Shown piece after piece: positions 10,051 through 19,566 of a stretch of DNA of 64,000 nt. The notes below the pieces were generated by a model, which saw only the letters and a program-made list of their open reading frames with translations, was not told where the DNA came from and ran no database searches. The translations under genes were made by a program, and so were the position numbers. Origin of the DNA: Bosea sp. 29B (GTDB lineage Bacteria > Pseudomonadota > Alphaproteobacteria > Rhizobiales > Beijerinckiaceae); assembly GCF_902506165.1 (NCBI RefSeq), contig NZ_LR733817.1, positions 2,387,408 to 2,451,407 of the forward strand. Reading direction: 5' to 3'. Every line of letters begins with the position of its first letter. Position 1 is the stretch's first letter.

Positions 10051-10896
10051 CTATAGCATCGGCAGCCCGCGCGGTTTCGGACCGCGCGGGAAGGCGGCAT
10101 CGAGCCGGGCGATGTCCTCGGCACTAAGTTCAAGCTTCAGCGCACCGGCATTGTCTTCGGCATGGCTTGCTTTCGCGGCTTTCGGGATCGCGAAGATGCT
10201 GGGATTGCGCGTCAGGAAGGCGAGAGCCACTTGCCGTGGGCTCGCGCCATGCGCGGCGGCGATTTCGGCCAAGACCTTGCCTTGCGCCGAGCCTCCCTCC
10301 GGAAAATCATCTTGCCCGAACGGGCTGTAGGCGGTGACCGCGACGCCATTGCGCTCGCACCAGGGGATCACGGCGTGTTCGATCGCCCGCTCGCGCAGAT
10401 GGTAGAGCACCTGGTTGCAGGCGATCTTGCCTAGGCCGGCGGCCCGCAGGGCCTCGTCGAGATCGGCGACGTCGAAATTGCTGACGCCCCAGGACAGGAT
10501 CTTGCCCTCGGCCTTGAGCTCCTCGAACGCCGCGAAGGTCTCGGCCAACGGATAGGAGCCGCGCCAGTGCAGCAGGTAGCAGTCGAGCCGGTCGGTCCTG
10601 AGCCGGCGCAGCGACTGCTCACAGGCCTTGCGCGTGCCGGTTCTCGAGGCGCTGTGCGGCAGTACCTTCGAGACAAGGAAGACCTCGTCGCGTAGTCCGG
10701 CGAGCGCTTCGCCGGTGATCTCCTCGGCGCGACCATCGCCATACATCTCGGCGGTGTCGATATGGGAGAGGCCGAGGTCGAGCCCGCGCCGCAGCGCCGC
10801 GATCGCCTCGCTGCGCGGGGCACGTTCGATGTTCCAGGTGCCCTGGCCGATCCGTGAGACCGCGGGGCCGCCTTTGCCGAATGCTGCTGTCGTCAT
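10051..10896 (-). CDS. Aldo/keto reductase
   Basis: NADPH-dependent oxidoreductase, 281 residues. Tetrad visible: Asp47 and Tyr52 in HIDTAEMYG, Lys77 in FLVSKVLP and His110 in YLLHWRG. It is the type that ends FLTRNPSIFAIPKAAKASHAEDN, close to the YeaE/2,5-diketogluconate reductase group, though the substrate is unknown. A second ATG two codons upstream (10902) is possible; AGGA spacing favours 10896. A long open frame continues to 11493 but is not family-like. Confidence 0.9.
   Translation of the reverse strand: MTTAAFGKGGPAVSRIGQGTWNIERAPRSEAIAALRRGLDLGLSHIDTAEMYGDGRAEEITGEALAGLRDEVFLVSKVLPHSASRTGTRKACEQSLRRLRTDRLDCYLLHWRGSYPLAETFAAFEELKAEGKILSWGVSNFDVADLDEALRAAGLGKIACNQVLYHLRERAIEHAVIPWCERNGVAVTAYSPFGQDDFPEGGSAQGKVLAEIAAAHGASPRQVALAFLTRNPSIFAIPKAAKASHAEDNAGALKLELSAEDIARLDAAFPRGPKPRGLPML
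10066..10090. terminator. Perfect hairpin at the convergent trpB-side/AKR boundary
   Basis: A 10-base-pair stem (CCCGCGCGGT / ACCGCGCGGG) with a 5-base loop, encoded within the last codons of the aldo/keto reductase. It lies 19 bases after the stop of the SIMPL gene, so it could act as a shared transcription barrier. There is no U-tract, so the terminator role is an inference. Confidence 0.35.
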
Positions 10897-11004
10897 GCGC
10901 ATGATCCTAGCGATCCTGTTCGGGCAAGGCCATGGCGGGGGCGTCCTTGTCGTCACCCGCGGAAGCTGCAATCCATTGGAGATGTCGCGGCTGGGGAGCT
11001 GATA

Positions 11005-11835
11005 ATGCGCAGGATCGTTGCAGCACTGGCTTCGGCCGGAGTGGTCCTTATGCTCGCTGCTGCCGCGGCGGCTGAAACGGTCGAGGCCCTGCAGGCGCGC
11101 GTCGATGATCGGCAGATCGCCGTCTATGTCCACAGGCCGGCGGGATCCGGTCCTTTCCCGGTTCTGGTGTTGTCGCATGGCAGCCCGCGCGATGCGGCGG
11201 GCCGGGCAGAGTTCGGCAAGGGCACGCTCGCTGCGGTGGCGCGCCATTTCACGGCGCGCGGCGTGATGGTCGCGGTGCCGATCCGGCGCGGCTATGGCGC
11301 GGAAGGCGGCGGCTGGGCCGAAGGCTATGGCGCCTGCGACCGGGCCGAGTTCCATCGCGCCGGTTTGAACAGCGCGCGCGACATTCGCGCGGCGCTCGAT
11401 GCGGTGCTGTCGCGGCCGGATGCCGACGGCCGCCGCGTCGTGCTGATGGGCGTGTCGGCCGGCGGCTGGGGCTCGCTCGCGGCCGCCTCGCAATCCGTTC
11501 CCGGCCTTCTCGGTGTCGTCAATTTCGCGGGCGGCCGCGGCTCGCTGAAGGCCGGCGAGGTCTGCTCCCCGGATGCGCTGGTCTCGGCCGCAGCGCGCTA
11601 TGGCAGCGGCTCACGCGTGCCGCAGCTCTGGCTTTACAGCAGCAATGACCGCTTCTTCGGACCCGAGATCGCCGGCCGGCTCCACCGCGCCTTCCAGGAG
11701 GCGGGAGGCAGGGCGGAATTCGTCGCAGCGCCGCCCTTCGGCGAGGACGGGCATCGCTATATCCGCGCGATCGGCCAGTGGCAGGGCAAGGTGGACGGCT
11801 TCCTGGCGACGATCGGCTTCACCGGCCGGCGCTGA
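11005..11835 (+). CDS. Secreted alpha/beta hydrolase
   Basis: A 276-residue protein with a signal peptide (VVLMLAAAAAAE) and the alpha/beta hydrolase fold of the dienelactone-hydrolase/CocE-like kind. The nucleophile elbow is GVSAGGWGS (about residues 151-158), an acid is likely Asp in LYSSNDRFFG and the His is in FGEDGHRY. VLVLSHGSP carries the oxyanion-hole His-Gly. Periplasmic esterase or peptidase-like activity is likely; substrate unknown. Divergent from the aldo/keto reductase across about 108 bases. Confidence 0.85.
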   Translation: MRRIVAALASAGVVLMLAAAAAAETVEALQARVDDRQIAVYVHRPAGSGPFPVLVLSHGSPRDAAGRAEFGKGTLAAVARHFTARGVMVAVPIRRGYGAEGGGWAEGYGACDRAEFHRAGLNSARDIRAALDAVLSRPDADGRRVVLMGVSAGGWGSLAAASQSVPGLLGVVNFAGGRGSLKAGEVCSPDALVSAAARYGSGSRVPQLWLYSSNDRFFGPEIAGRLHRAFQEAGGRAEFVAAPPFGEDGHRYIRAIGQWQGKVDGFLATIGFTGRR

Positions 11836-11844
11836 CGGCCGGCT

Positions 11845-12258
11845 TCAACGGACATCCACCTCATAGCGGCCATGGCGGATCTCGCCATCGGAATAGCGCA
11901 CGCGCACCTCGAAAGCGTCCCGGCCGCGATAGTCGGGAGCGGAGGTGTATTCGAAGGCGAGTGCCTTGCCGACCTTGCCGTCGCAGTGCTGGTAGGCGCC
12001 GGGGCCGTAGACGGCTGTGGCCTTGCGCGTCAGCATCCGCACGCTGCCATGCTGCGGCTTCTGGGTCAGCACGGCGGTCGGCCGCTTCACCTGCCGGCAA
12101 CGCGTGTCCATGGTCATGTAGGTCTGCTGCATGAAGGTCGGCTCGCCGGCAGCCGCGCGGTCGACGCCGTCAGCGCCCTTGTCGCCCGAGGTCACGCAGC
12201 CGCCGAGCGCCCCGCAGAGCAGGATGAGGCCGAGCGTCGTCAATTCGGAGATCGGCAT
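11845..12258 (-). CDS. Small lipoprotein with Ig-like C terminus
   Basis: A 137-residue protein with a lipobox (LILLCGALGGC, Cys21), so probably an outer-membrane or inner-membrane lipoprotein. The C-terminal half (FEYTSAPDYRGRDAFEVRV, then SDGEIRHGRYEVDV) reads like one beta-sandwich repeat of the cadherin/Ig-like kind used in surface proteins. Function unknown. It lies just downstream of folC on the same strand (22 bases), so it may be the last gene of the trpA-accD-folC transcript. Confidence 0.7.
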   Translation of the reverse strand: MPISELTTLGLILLCGALGGCVTSGDKGADGVDRAAAGEPTFMQQTYMTMDTRCRQVKRPTAVLTQKPQHGSVRMLTRKATAVYGPGAYQHCDGKVGKALAFEYTSAPDYRGRDAFEVRVRYSDGEIRHGRYEVDVR

Positions 12259-12280
12259 GGCGCTCCTCGTCGCGGGTGGG

Positions 12281-13603
12281 TCAAACCGGCGGTGTGCCGT
12301 TGGCCGCCAGCACCTCGCCGGCGAGGTAGAGCGAGCCGCAGATCAGGATGCGCGGCGGTGCCGGCCAGTTCCGCGACGCGATCTCCCGCAGCGCCTGTTC
12401 CACCGAGCCGGCGACCTCGGCCTTCAGGCCCGCTTCGCGTGCCAGGGTCGCGACCTCTTCGGCCGTGCGCGCCGCGAGCTGGTTCTGCATGGACACGGCG
12501 AACAGGACCTGCGCCAGCCCCTTGAAATGGCCGAGCGTGGCGCGCGCATCCTTGGTCGCGAGCAGGCCGGCGATCATCACGAGCGGGGCCGGGTTCTTCT
12601 CCTCGAGATCGGCCATCGCCTGGGCGAGCACGCGCCCGCCATCGGGATTGTGGCCGCCGTCGAGCCAGAGCTCGGCGCCCACAGGTGCGAGCTCGGCGAG
12701 CTTGCCGCGCGCCAGCCTCTGGAGGCGCGCCGGCCATTCGGCCTCGGTCATGCCGCGCTCGAAGGCGGAGGCCGGCAGGCCGCCATAGCCGGCGGCGCGC
12801 AGGGCCGCGATCGCGGTGCCGGCATTGATGTGCTGGTGGCGCCCGGCGAGGCGCGGCAAGGGCAGGTCGAGCAGGCCGTCTGCATCCTCATAGACCAGCC
12901 GGCCGCCATCCTCGTGGACGTTGAAATCCTGCATGCCGACCAGCAGCTTCGAGGCGCCGACGCGCTCGGCCGCGGCTTCCAGCACCGCGGTTGGTTCCGG
13001 CTCCTGCGGCGCGATCACTGCCGGGGCGCCGCGCTTGAAGATGCCGGCCTTCTCGCCGGCGATCTTGGTGACGGTGTCGCCGAGATATTCGGCATGGTCG
13101 AGCGAGACCGACGTCACCACCGTGCAGGCGGGGTGGTCGATGACGTTGGTCGCGTCGAAGCGTCCGCCGAGCCCGACTTCGAGCAGCACGACGTCGGCCT
13201 TGTGCTCTGAGAAGAGCAGGAAAGCGGCGGCGTTGGTGATCTCGAAGAAGGTGATGGGATCGCCGGCATTGGCCTTCTCGCAGCGCTCCAGCGCATCGAC
13301 CAGCAGCGCTTCGTCAACGAAGCGCCCGCCGCCCGGTTGGCCGAGCCGGATGCGCTCGTGGAAGCGCACCAGATGCGGCGAGGTATAGACATGGACGCAG
13401 AGGCCCGCCGCTTCGAGGATCGCCCGCATGAAGGCGATGGTCGAGCCCTTGCCGTTGGTGCCGGCGACATGGATCACCGGCGGCAGCTTCTTCTGCGGAT
13501 CGCCCAACCGCTCCAGCAGGCGCAGGATGCGCCCGAGCGAGAGGTCGATCAGCTTGGGATGCAGCGCGAGGAAGCGCGCCAGCAAGAGGTCGGATGTGCT
13601 CAT
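12281..13603 (-). CDS. folC: Folylpolyglutamate synthase / dihydrofolate synthase
   Basis: Adds glutamate to dihydropteroate and to folates. It has 440 residues. The P-loop AGTNGKGST is at 47-55, followed by TSPHLVRFHERIR, and the Mur-ligase-like central domain carries LLEVGLGGRFDATN. The C-terminal domain has LWLDGGHNPDGGR. It follows accD with a 35-base gap on the same strand, the usual trpA-accD-folC order in Rhizobiales. Confidence 0.95.
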   Translation of the reverse strand: MSTSDLLLARFLALHPKLIDLSLGRILRLLERLGDPQKKLPPVIHVAGTNGKGSTIAFMRAILEAAGLCVHVYTSPHLVRFHERIRLGQPGGGRFVDEALLVDALERCEKANAGDPITFFEITNAAAFLLFSEHKADVVLLEVGLGGRFDATNVIDHPACTVVTSVSLDHAEYLGDTVTKIAGEKAGIFKRGAPAVIAPQEPEPTAVLEAAAERVGASKLLVGMQDFNVHEDGGRLVYEDADGLLDLPLPRLAGRHQHINAGTAIAALRAAGYGGLPASAFERGMTEAEWPARLQRLARGKLAELAPVGAELWLDGGHNPDGGRVLAQAMADLEEKNPAPLVMIAGLLATKDARATLGHFKGLAQVLFAVSMQNQLAARTAEEVATLAREAGLKAEVAGSVEQALREIASRNWPAPPRILICGSLYLAGEVLAANGTPPV

Positions 13604-13638
13604 GCGGACACCGGCCTCCCGGCCGGGGGTGAAAGCGA

Positions 13639-14538
13639 TCAGGCGGCGCTGGCCGGCAGCGGCTCGGGTTCAGGGGCGTTGACGGCCGGCAGCGGCTGCT
13701 TCGTGAAAAAGCGGCCGAGCCGCGCCAGCGTTGCCGGAATCTCGTGGCGGTGGACGACCATGTCGACCATGCCGTGCTCTTTCAGATATTCGGCGCGCTG
13801 GAAGCCATCAGGCAGTTTTTCGCGGATCGTCTGCTCGATCACGCGCGGTCCGGCGAAGCCGATGAGGGCGCCCGGCTCGGCGATGTGGACATCGCCCAGC
13901 ATGGCGTAGGACGCCGTGATGCCGCCGGTCGTCGGATCGGTGAGCACCACGAAATACGGCAGCTTGGCTGCCTTGAGGCGCCGCACGGCCACGGTCGTGC
14001 GCGGCATCTGCATCAGGGACAGGATACCCTCCTGCATGCGCATCCCGCCGCCGCAGGCGAACACGACCAGAGGCGTCTTCTTCTCCAGCGCCGTCTCGGC
14101 GGCCTTGATGAAGGCCTCGCCGGCGGACATGCCGAGCGAGCCGGCCATGAAGTGGAAGTCCTGGACGGCGACCGTCATGGGCAGGCCCTGGACGCGGCCA
14201 TAGCCGACCTTGATGGAGTCCGCTGCGCCGGTCTTGGTGCGGGCGTCCTTGATCCGGTCGGTATAGCGCTTCTCGTCGCGGAACTTGAGCGGATCGGCCA
14301 CGGTCTCGGGGAGGGCGACGTCGATCCACTTGCCTTCGTCGAAGGTCAGCCGCAGCCGGTCCTGCGCGGTGACGCGCATATGGTGGTCGGAGCCGGGGAT
14401 GACGAAGCCATTGGCCTCGACATCCTTGTGGAAGACCATCTGCCCGGAATCCGGGCATTTGATCCAGAGATTCTCCGGGGTCTCGCGCTTGAACAGCGTC
14501 TTGATGCGCGGACGGACGACTTCGGAAATCCAGTTCAT
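13639..14538 (-). CDS. accD: Acetyl-CoA carboxylase carboxyltransferase beta subunit
   Basis: Beta half of the carboxyltransferase making malonyl-CoA for fatty acid synthesis. It has 299 residues. The crotonase-like core contains [19 protein letters not shown], the acyl-CoA site. The N-terminal region [16 protein letters not shown]...[11 protein letters not shown] is where E. coli AccD carries a four-Cys zinc ribbon. Here only one of the four Cys remains, which I recall as typical of Rhizobiales AccD, so this is probably a lineage trait and not a defect. Confidence 0.95.
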   Translation of the reverse strand: MNWISEVVRPRIKTLFKRETPENLWIKCPDSGQMVFHKDVEANGFVIPGSDHHMRVTAQDRLRLTFDEGKWIDVALPETVADPLKFRDEKRYTDRIKDARTKTGAADSIKVGYGRVQGLPMTVAVQDFHFMAGSLGMSAGEAFIKAAETALEKKTPLVVFACGGGMRMQEGILSLMQMPRTTVAVRRLKAAKLPYFVVLTDPTTGGITASYAMLGDVHIAEPGALIGFAGPRVIEQTIREKLPDGFQRAEYLKEHGMVDMVVHRHEIPATLARLGRFFTKQPLPAVNAPEPEPLPASAA

Positions 14539-14627
14539 CGGATCATCCTTGAATTACGCTGGAGCCGGATCCGATGAGATCGCTTCGAAGCGACCGGTGA
14601 ATCCGTCTCTCTTTCCAGTCTGGCGAC

Positions 14628-15473
14628 TCACGCCGCCTTGGCGACCGAGCGGACGCCGGCCGCGAGCTCGGCGACCAGCGAGGTGACAGCCGAAACCGTC
14701 TTTTCCGTGGCCTTGCCATCGGCGTCGAGCGAGAGGCGGACGCGGTCGACCAGCGCCGAGCCGACGACGACGCCGTCGGCGCCCTTGGCAATCGCGATCG
14801 CATCCTCCGGCGTCTTGACGCCGAAGCCGACCGCGACCGGCAGCGTGGTGTGCTGCTTGATCCGGGCGACTGCCGCGCCGACCGCGTCGTAATTGGCGAT
14901 AGCGCCACCGGTCACGCCGGTCATCGAGACGTAGTAGACGAAGCCGGAGGTGTTCTGCAGCACGCGCGGCAGGCGCTTGTCGTCGGTGGTCGGCGTCGCC
15001 AGGCGGATGAAGCTGACGCCCGCGGCCAGTGCCGGCAGGCAGAGCTCCTCGTCTTCCTCGGGCGGCAGGTCGACGACGATCAGCCCATCGATCCCGGCAG
15101 CGCGGGCATCCTTGAGGAAGGCGTCGACGCCATAGGCCCAGATCGGGTTGTAATAGCCCATCAGCACGATCGGCGTGTCGTGGCCGGCCTTGCGGAAGGC
15201 CGTGACCATGGCGAGCGTCTTGCGCAGGGTCTGTCCGGCCTTGAGGGCGCGCTGGCCGGCGAGCTGCACCGGGATGCCATCGGCCATCGGATCGGTGAAG
15301 GGCACGCCGAGCTCGATGATGTCGGCGCCGGCCGCCGGCAAGGCGTTCAGGATCGCGCTGCCGGTGTCGAAATCGGGATCACCGGCGGTGACATAAGTCA
15401 CCAGCGCGGCGCGGCCCGCCGCGGCGCAGGCGGCAAAGCGGGCTTGGATGCGGGCTTGTCCAGTCTCGGTCAT
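14628..15473 (-). CDS. trpA: Tryptophan synthase alpha subunit
   Basis: Cleaves indole-3-glycerol phosphate to indole and G3P and passes indole to TrpB. It has 281 residues. Catalytic Glu54 and Asp61 sit in [15 protein letters not shown], and the C-terminal [11 protein letters not shown] phosphate loop is present. First gene of the minus-strand trpA-accD-folC group. Its partner trpB is more than 5 kb away, on the other strand. Confidence 0.96.
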   Translation of the reverse strand: MTETGQARIQARFAACAAAGRAALVTYVTAGDPDFDTGSAILNALPAAGADIIELGVPFTDPMADGIPVQLAGQRALKAGQTLRKTLAMVTAFRKAGHDTPIVLMGYYNPIWAYGVDAFLKDARAAGIDGLIVVDLPPEEDEELCLPALAAGVSFIRLATPTTDDKRLPRVLQNTSGFVYYVSMTGVTGGAIANYDAVGAAVARIKQHTTLPVAVGFGVKTPEDAIAIAKGADGVVVGSALVDRVRLSLDADGKATEKTVSAVTSLVAELAAGVRSVAKAA

Positions 15474-15531
15474 GCCGGAGCGGTTAGCATGGCCGCGCCC
15501 GGCTGGCGAGAGGGCGCGGGTTCTTGCGGGA

Positions 15532-15918
15532 TCAGGCGATGCTGGCGCCGCGCTCGGTCAGCAGCGTCCGCAGCACCGAGCGATGGCAATGCGCCTCGTT
15601 CTCGCAATAGCAGCCGACCGAGAAGTCGCTGCCATGCGACAGGGTCGCCAGCAGGTCGAGCGCGTGGCGCGGTGCCGGCTCTGCCATCTCGGCCTTGAAG
15701 GCGCGGGTGAAGCCGGCCCAGTCCTTCTCGCTCTCGGCGGCCTTGGCTTGCGCCATCAATTCGGGCGTCGGCGACAGCACCGGGAACCAGACGTCGAACC
15801 AGTTCTCGCTGGCATAGCGCTCCTTCGGCACGCCGCGCGGCACGCGCCGGACCGTGCCGATGCGCGTGCCCTCACCGGGCTCGCGCGCGCTGCCGAGACG
15901 GACGATGCGGACGCTCAT
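15532..15918 (-). CDS. DUF488 family protein
   Basis: A 128-residue protein with the DUF488 signature: an N-terminal [23 protein letters not shown] strand-turn and the C-terminal [16 protein letters not shown] motif with three Cys and two His that probably bind metal. Biochemical role unknown. A 58-base gap separates it from trpA upstream on the same strand's far side; no clear operon. Confidence 0.85.
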   Translation of the reverse strand: MSVRIVRLGSAREPGEGTRIGTVRRVPRGVPKERYASENWFDVWFPVLSPTPELMAQAKAAESEKDWAGFTRAFKAEMAEPAPRHALDLLATLSHGSDFSVGCYCENEAHCHRSVLRTLLTERGASIA

Positions 15919-15992
15919 GCGCCTATCCTTTCATCGCTGGCTACCGGCGCGAAATCCGGCCCGCCTCCGTAGCATTGCCCAAAGCGGTACCG

Positions 15993-16928
15993 CTATGCCA
16001 CCAGGCTCTTCGGCAGCATGCAGTGGATGCCCTTGGAGCCGTTGACCGTCTGGGTCACCCTGAGATCGGCGGCGAGGCTGCACAGCATATAGGCCTCGTC
16101 CCGCGTCAGCTTCGTCCGCGAGATGATCAGGTCGATCATCTCCCGCAGCGCATTCTGGGCGCAGATGTCGAGATCGGGATCGATGCCCATGGTGATGTGG
16201 TGGGTCTTGGTCTCGCCCCGCGGCATCGCGAAGGAGAGATCCTCGCGCAGATGGAATTCGAAGGTGCCCTCCAGCGCCGTCTCGATCGCGGTGATGCAGA
16301 CCTCGCCGTCGCCTTGCGCGCCATGGCCGTCGCCGCAGGAGAACAGCGCGCCCTCGACGAAGACGGGCAGATAGAGCGTCGCCCCGGCGCCGAGCTCCTT
16401 GTTGTCGATATTGCCACCGAAGGCGCGCGGGATCAGCGAGGTCACCCGGCCCCAATGCGCCGGCGGCGCCGTGCCCATCACCCCGAAGAACGGCGAAAGC
16501 GGCAGCTCCATGCCCCAGGGCAGGTTCGCGATGTTCCGCTCGCGGTCGAGATGGATGTAGCGGAAGGCGTGATAATCGAACTCGTCCGGCAGCGTGCCGC
16601 CGAGCGGGCGGAACATGGTGTAGCCGAAATCGGTGCGCGGCTTCACGCTCCTGATCTGCACCTCCAGCACCTGGCCGGGCCTGGCGCCCTTCACCGCGAT
16701 CGGGCCGGTCAGGATATGGCCGGGCACCATCCGCTCGGCCTTTTCGTGAATCTCATGGATCTCCGGCGGAATCGTCGCATTGCCCTCGGGAAGATGGGCG
16801 GAGCCGCCGGTGACGGTGCGGATGGTGACGCTGTCGCCGCTCTCGATCTCCAGAACCGGCTTCAACCCGGCGTCGAAATAGCCCCAATGGCAGGTGGCAA
16901 GGGAAGCGTCGAGCTGATGATGCGCCAT
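15993..16928 (-). CDS. Acetamidase/formamidase family amidase
   Basis: A 311-residue member of the FmdA/AmdA family, which hydrolyses formamide, acetamide or other small amides to the acid and ammonia. Motifs: SGDSVTIRTVTGGSAH, the metal-binding FSCGDGHGAQGDGEV and MGIDPDLDICAQNALR. The start at 16928 gives the family N terminus MAHHQLDAS; the frame is open to 17216 without similarity. It lies 20 bases downstream of the DMT permease, so the two form a likely operon and the permease may export or import the amide or its product. Confidence 0.88.
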   Translation of the reverse strand: MAHHQLDASLATCHWGYFDAGLKPVLEIESGDSVTIRTVTGGSAHLPEGNATIPPEIHEIHEKAERMVPGHILTGPIAVKGARPGQVLEVQIRSVKPRTDFGYTMFRPLGGTLPDEFDYHAFRYIHLDRERNIANLPWGMELPLSPFFGVMGTAPPAHWGRVTSLIPRAFGGNIDNKELGAGATLYLPVFVEGALFSCGDGHGAQGDGEVCITAIETALEGTFEFHLREDLSFAMPRGETKTHHITMGIDPDLDICAQNALREMIDLIISRTKLTRDEAYMLCSLAADLRVTQTVNGSKGIHCMLPKSLVA

Positions 16929-16948
16929 GGTCGGGTCTCGTTTGTCGG

Positions 16949-18043
16949 TCAGGGCGGGGAAGAAAGGTCGGAGCCGGGGCGGCCGCGGGCGTTGCGGCGC
17001 ATCGTGTAGAGTGTCGCACCGATGACGATGGCGGCGCCGGCGAGCGTCGTCAGCGATGGCACCTCGGCGAAGAAGACGAAGCCGGTGAAGCCGGCCAGGA
17101 TCAGACGGCTGAAATCGAGCGGCGCCAAGGCGGCGGCCTCGCCGACCTGATAGGCCTTGGTGATCAGCCATTGCCCGGCGGTGCCGAACAGGCTGAGCAG
17201 CACCAGCCAGAACCATTGCTCAGGCGTAGGCCAGACCCAAAGCGCCCAGGCCGGCCAGGCGAGCACGACCATCAGAACGAGGCCTTGATAGATCAGGATC
17301 GTCTCGGTGCGCTCGCTGGTGCCGAGGATGCGCACGCTGATGGTGATGCCGGCCCCGAACAGCGCCCCGCCGACCGACATCAGCGCCCAGACATTCAGCC
17401 CCTCGCCCGAAGGGTTGAGCATGATCAGCACGCCGACGAAGCCGAGGCCGGTCGCGATCCAGCGCGCCGCGTCGACGCGCTCCTTCAGGATCAGCACGGC
17501 GGCGACGGTGACGAACAGCACCTGGCTGAAGCTGATCGCGGTCGCCTGGGCGAGCGGGATGTGGACGAGGGCGCTGAAGCCGCACAGCATCGAGGCCAGC
17601 GTGATCAGGCCGCGGAAGATCTGCAGGCCCGGCCGGTCGGTCTTGAACGCCAGAGGCAGGCTGCGACCAGCGATGACGAAGACCACCGCGCTCATGATGA
17701 TCTGGCGGATCATCAACGTCTCGATCAGCGGAATCGCCGTGCCCAGATGTTTGAAGGCGCCGACCATCACCGCGTAAACCAGCAGCGCCGTGATCATGTA
17801 GACGGTGCCGCGCAGATTGGGGCTCGCCCCGCGCCACCAGAGGCGCGTGCGATTGCGGCGCGCGGCGAGCCAGCTCTCGCGGGAGGGGGCGGACAGAACC
17901 GGCGGCAACGGCCGGTCGGACGGACACGATTCCGGAGGTTCCGGCGGAGTGCTGTCCTCGTCCGTGGCAGTGGGCCGCGCTTCGGCCAAGCCGATGGCCT
18001 CGCTGCCGCGACCGGTCGTGTCCGAAAGGCGGTCTTCGCTCAT
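16949..18043 (-). CDS. DMT-superfamily (EamA) permease
   Basis: A 364-residue integral membrane protein with about ten transmembrane helices in two EamA repeats (first about residues 78-210, second about 218-345). A charged, proline-rich N-terminal tail of about 75 residues is unusual for the family, so the true start may be internal. Substrate unknown. It is directly upstream of the acetamidase gene and divergent from the AbrB-family gene. Confidence 0.85.
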   Translation of the reverse strand: MSEDRLSDTTGRGSEAIGLAEARPTATDEDSTPPEPPESCPSDRPLPPVLSAPSRESWLAARRNRTRLWWRGASPNLRGTVYMITALLVYAVMVGAFKHLGTAIPLIETLMIRQIIMSAVVFVIAGRSLPLAFKTDRPGLQIFRGLITLASMLCGFSALVHIPLAQATAISFSQVLFVTVAAVLILKERVDAARWIATGLGFVGVLIMLNPSGEGLNVWALMSVGGALFGAGITISVRILGTSERTETILIYQGLVLMVVLAWPAWALWVWPTPEQWFWLVLLSLFGTAGQWLITKAYQVGEAAALAPLDFSRLILAGFTGFVFFAEVPSLTTLAGAAIVIGATLYTMRRNARGRPGSDLSSPP

Positions 18044-18268
18044 CGCTGCCCCGAGCCGGGCGGACGACGCCGACGGCCTGTCAGATATCCTGCAGGATTC
18101 GACTGTCGCCGATTTTTTGCCCGTTCGTCAGTGGCTTGCGGGCATGGCAGGGTTGCCCGTCACGGCTGCCGTCACGTCCATTCGCTCCGCCGCGAGGGCA
18201 GAGGCGACATGCCGACAAAGCCCTGTCATCGCTATGCGGATGGCGTATAGCAACGCCGTGGCGCTGCC

Positions 18269-19396
18269 ATGGACATGCGTCTCAGGGAGATGATCGGGGC
18301 GATGCGGGATCTGCTGAGGGACGCGGTCGATGGCATCCGCGAATTGTCGTCGCGACGATTTCCCTGGCGCCGTTTCCTGTTCGCCCTCGCGCTCGGCACG
18401 ATCGGCGGCTGGCTCTTTGCCTATTACCGCCTGCCATTGCCCTGGATGCTCGGCTCGATGGTGTTCTGCACCGTAGCCGCAATTGCCCGTGCGCCGGTGG
18501 CGGCGCCCTCGGTGATCCGCCCGCCCATGTCGGCAGTGATCGGGGTGATGCTGGGCTCCGGCTTCAAGCCGGAGATCATCGCGCAGATGCCGAACTGGCT
18601 GCCGACCATCGGCGGTCTCGTGCTGTTCATGGCCGCCTGCGGCCTGTGCTGCGTCACTTATTTTCGCCGCGTCGCCGGCTACGACCCCGTGACCGCCTTC
18701 TTCTCCGGCATGCCGGGCGGCCTCGTCGAGATGGTGATCACCGGCGAGGAGAAGGGCGGCGATGCCCGCACCATCGCGCTGATCCACTCAGCCCGCATCC
18801 TGCTGGTGGTGATGACGCTGCCCTTCATCGTGCAATGGCTTGAAGGCGTCTCGCTCGGCATCAACCGCAACCAGGGCCCGTCGATGTTCCAGACGACGGC
18901 GCTGGGCTGGTTCTGGCTGGTCGCCAGCGCGATTGCCGGCGTGATGCTCGCCCATGCGCTGCGCCTGCCGGCAAAGCAATTGCTCGGGCCGATGCTGGTC
19001 TCGGCCATCGTGCATCTCGTCGGCTTCAGCGATTCCGTGCCACCCTACGAGATCGTCAACGTCGCCCAGCTCATTCTCGGCGTCACCATCGGCTGCCGTT
19101 TCGTCGGCACGCCGCCGCAGGCGATCCTGCGCATCCTGCTGATCTCGGTCGGCTCGACCGTGATCCTGGTGGTGCTGACGCTGATCTTCGCCTTCCTGGT
19201 GGCGCATGTCTCGAGCTACAAGCCGGTGCCGCTGATCCTGGCCTATTCGCCGGGGGGACTCGCCGAGATGAGCCTGATCGCGCTGGCGCTGCATACCGAG
19301 GTCGCCTTCGTCGCGGCCCACCACATCATCCGGGTCTTCCTGGTGATGATCGGTGCCGGCCCGTTCTTCGGCTTCATCGTCGGGAAGAAGCCTTAG
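18269..19396 (+). CDS. AbrB-family membrane protein (AmoA-like)
   Basis: A 375-residue protein of the AbrB/'ammonia monooxygenase-related' membrane family. Two internally similar halves each carry a Pro-Gly-Gly loop: SGMPGGLVEMVI near residue 151 and YSPGGLAEMSLIAL near 329. About ten hydrophobic segments. In spite of names used for the family it is a probable transporter or membrane regulator of unknown substrate, not a DNA-binding AbrB. The stop codon lies at the left end of an intergenic repeat. Confidence 0.85.
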   Translation: MDMRLREMIGAMRDLLRDAVDGIRELSSRRFPWRRFLFALALGTIGGWLFAYYRLPLPWMLGSMVFCTVAAIARAPVAAPSVIRPPMSAVIGVMLGSGFKPEIIAQMPNWLPTIGGLVLFMAACGLCCVTYFRRVAGYDPVTAFFSGMPGGLVEMVITGEEKGGDARTIALIHSARILLVVMTLPFIVQWLEGVSLGINRNQGPSMFQTTALGWFWLVASAIAGVMLAHALRLPAKQLLGPMLVSAIVHLVGFSDSVPPYEIVNVAQLILGVTIGCRFVGTPPQAILRILLISVGSTVILVVLTLIFAFLVAHVSSYKPVPLILAYSPGGLAEMSLIALALHTEVAFVAAHHIIRVFLVMIGAGPFFGFIVGKKP

Positions 19397-19543
19397 AGCA
19401 TTTTCGAGCGAAGTGGACACCGGTTCGCGTGAAGAAAATGCGATAAAACAAAGACCTAGAACAGTTCCGTGATTCGGAGAATTACGGAACTGCTCTAGCG
19501 TCGGACCGAAAAGTGGAATCCGCTTTTCGGGGCAATCCGACGC
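19394..19543. repeat. Palindromic intergenic repeat element
   Basis: A mosaic of three inverted repeats that begins at the stop codon of the AbrB-family gene. AGAGCATTTTCGAGC is its left part. ACAGTTCCGT pairs with ACGGAACTGC. The last part (19498-19543) has the nested stems GCGTCGGA/TCCGACGC and CCGAAAAG/CTTTTCGG. This matches, in style, the AGAGCAT...CCGAAAAGTGG repeats scattered through Rhizobiales genomes. It could act as a transcription barrier between the convergent genes on each side. Confidence 0.75.
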
Positions 19544-19566
19544 GTCACTGAAAGGTCTGATCGCCC

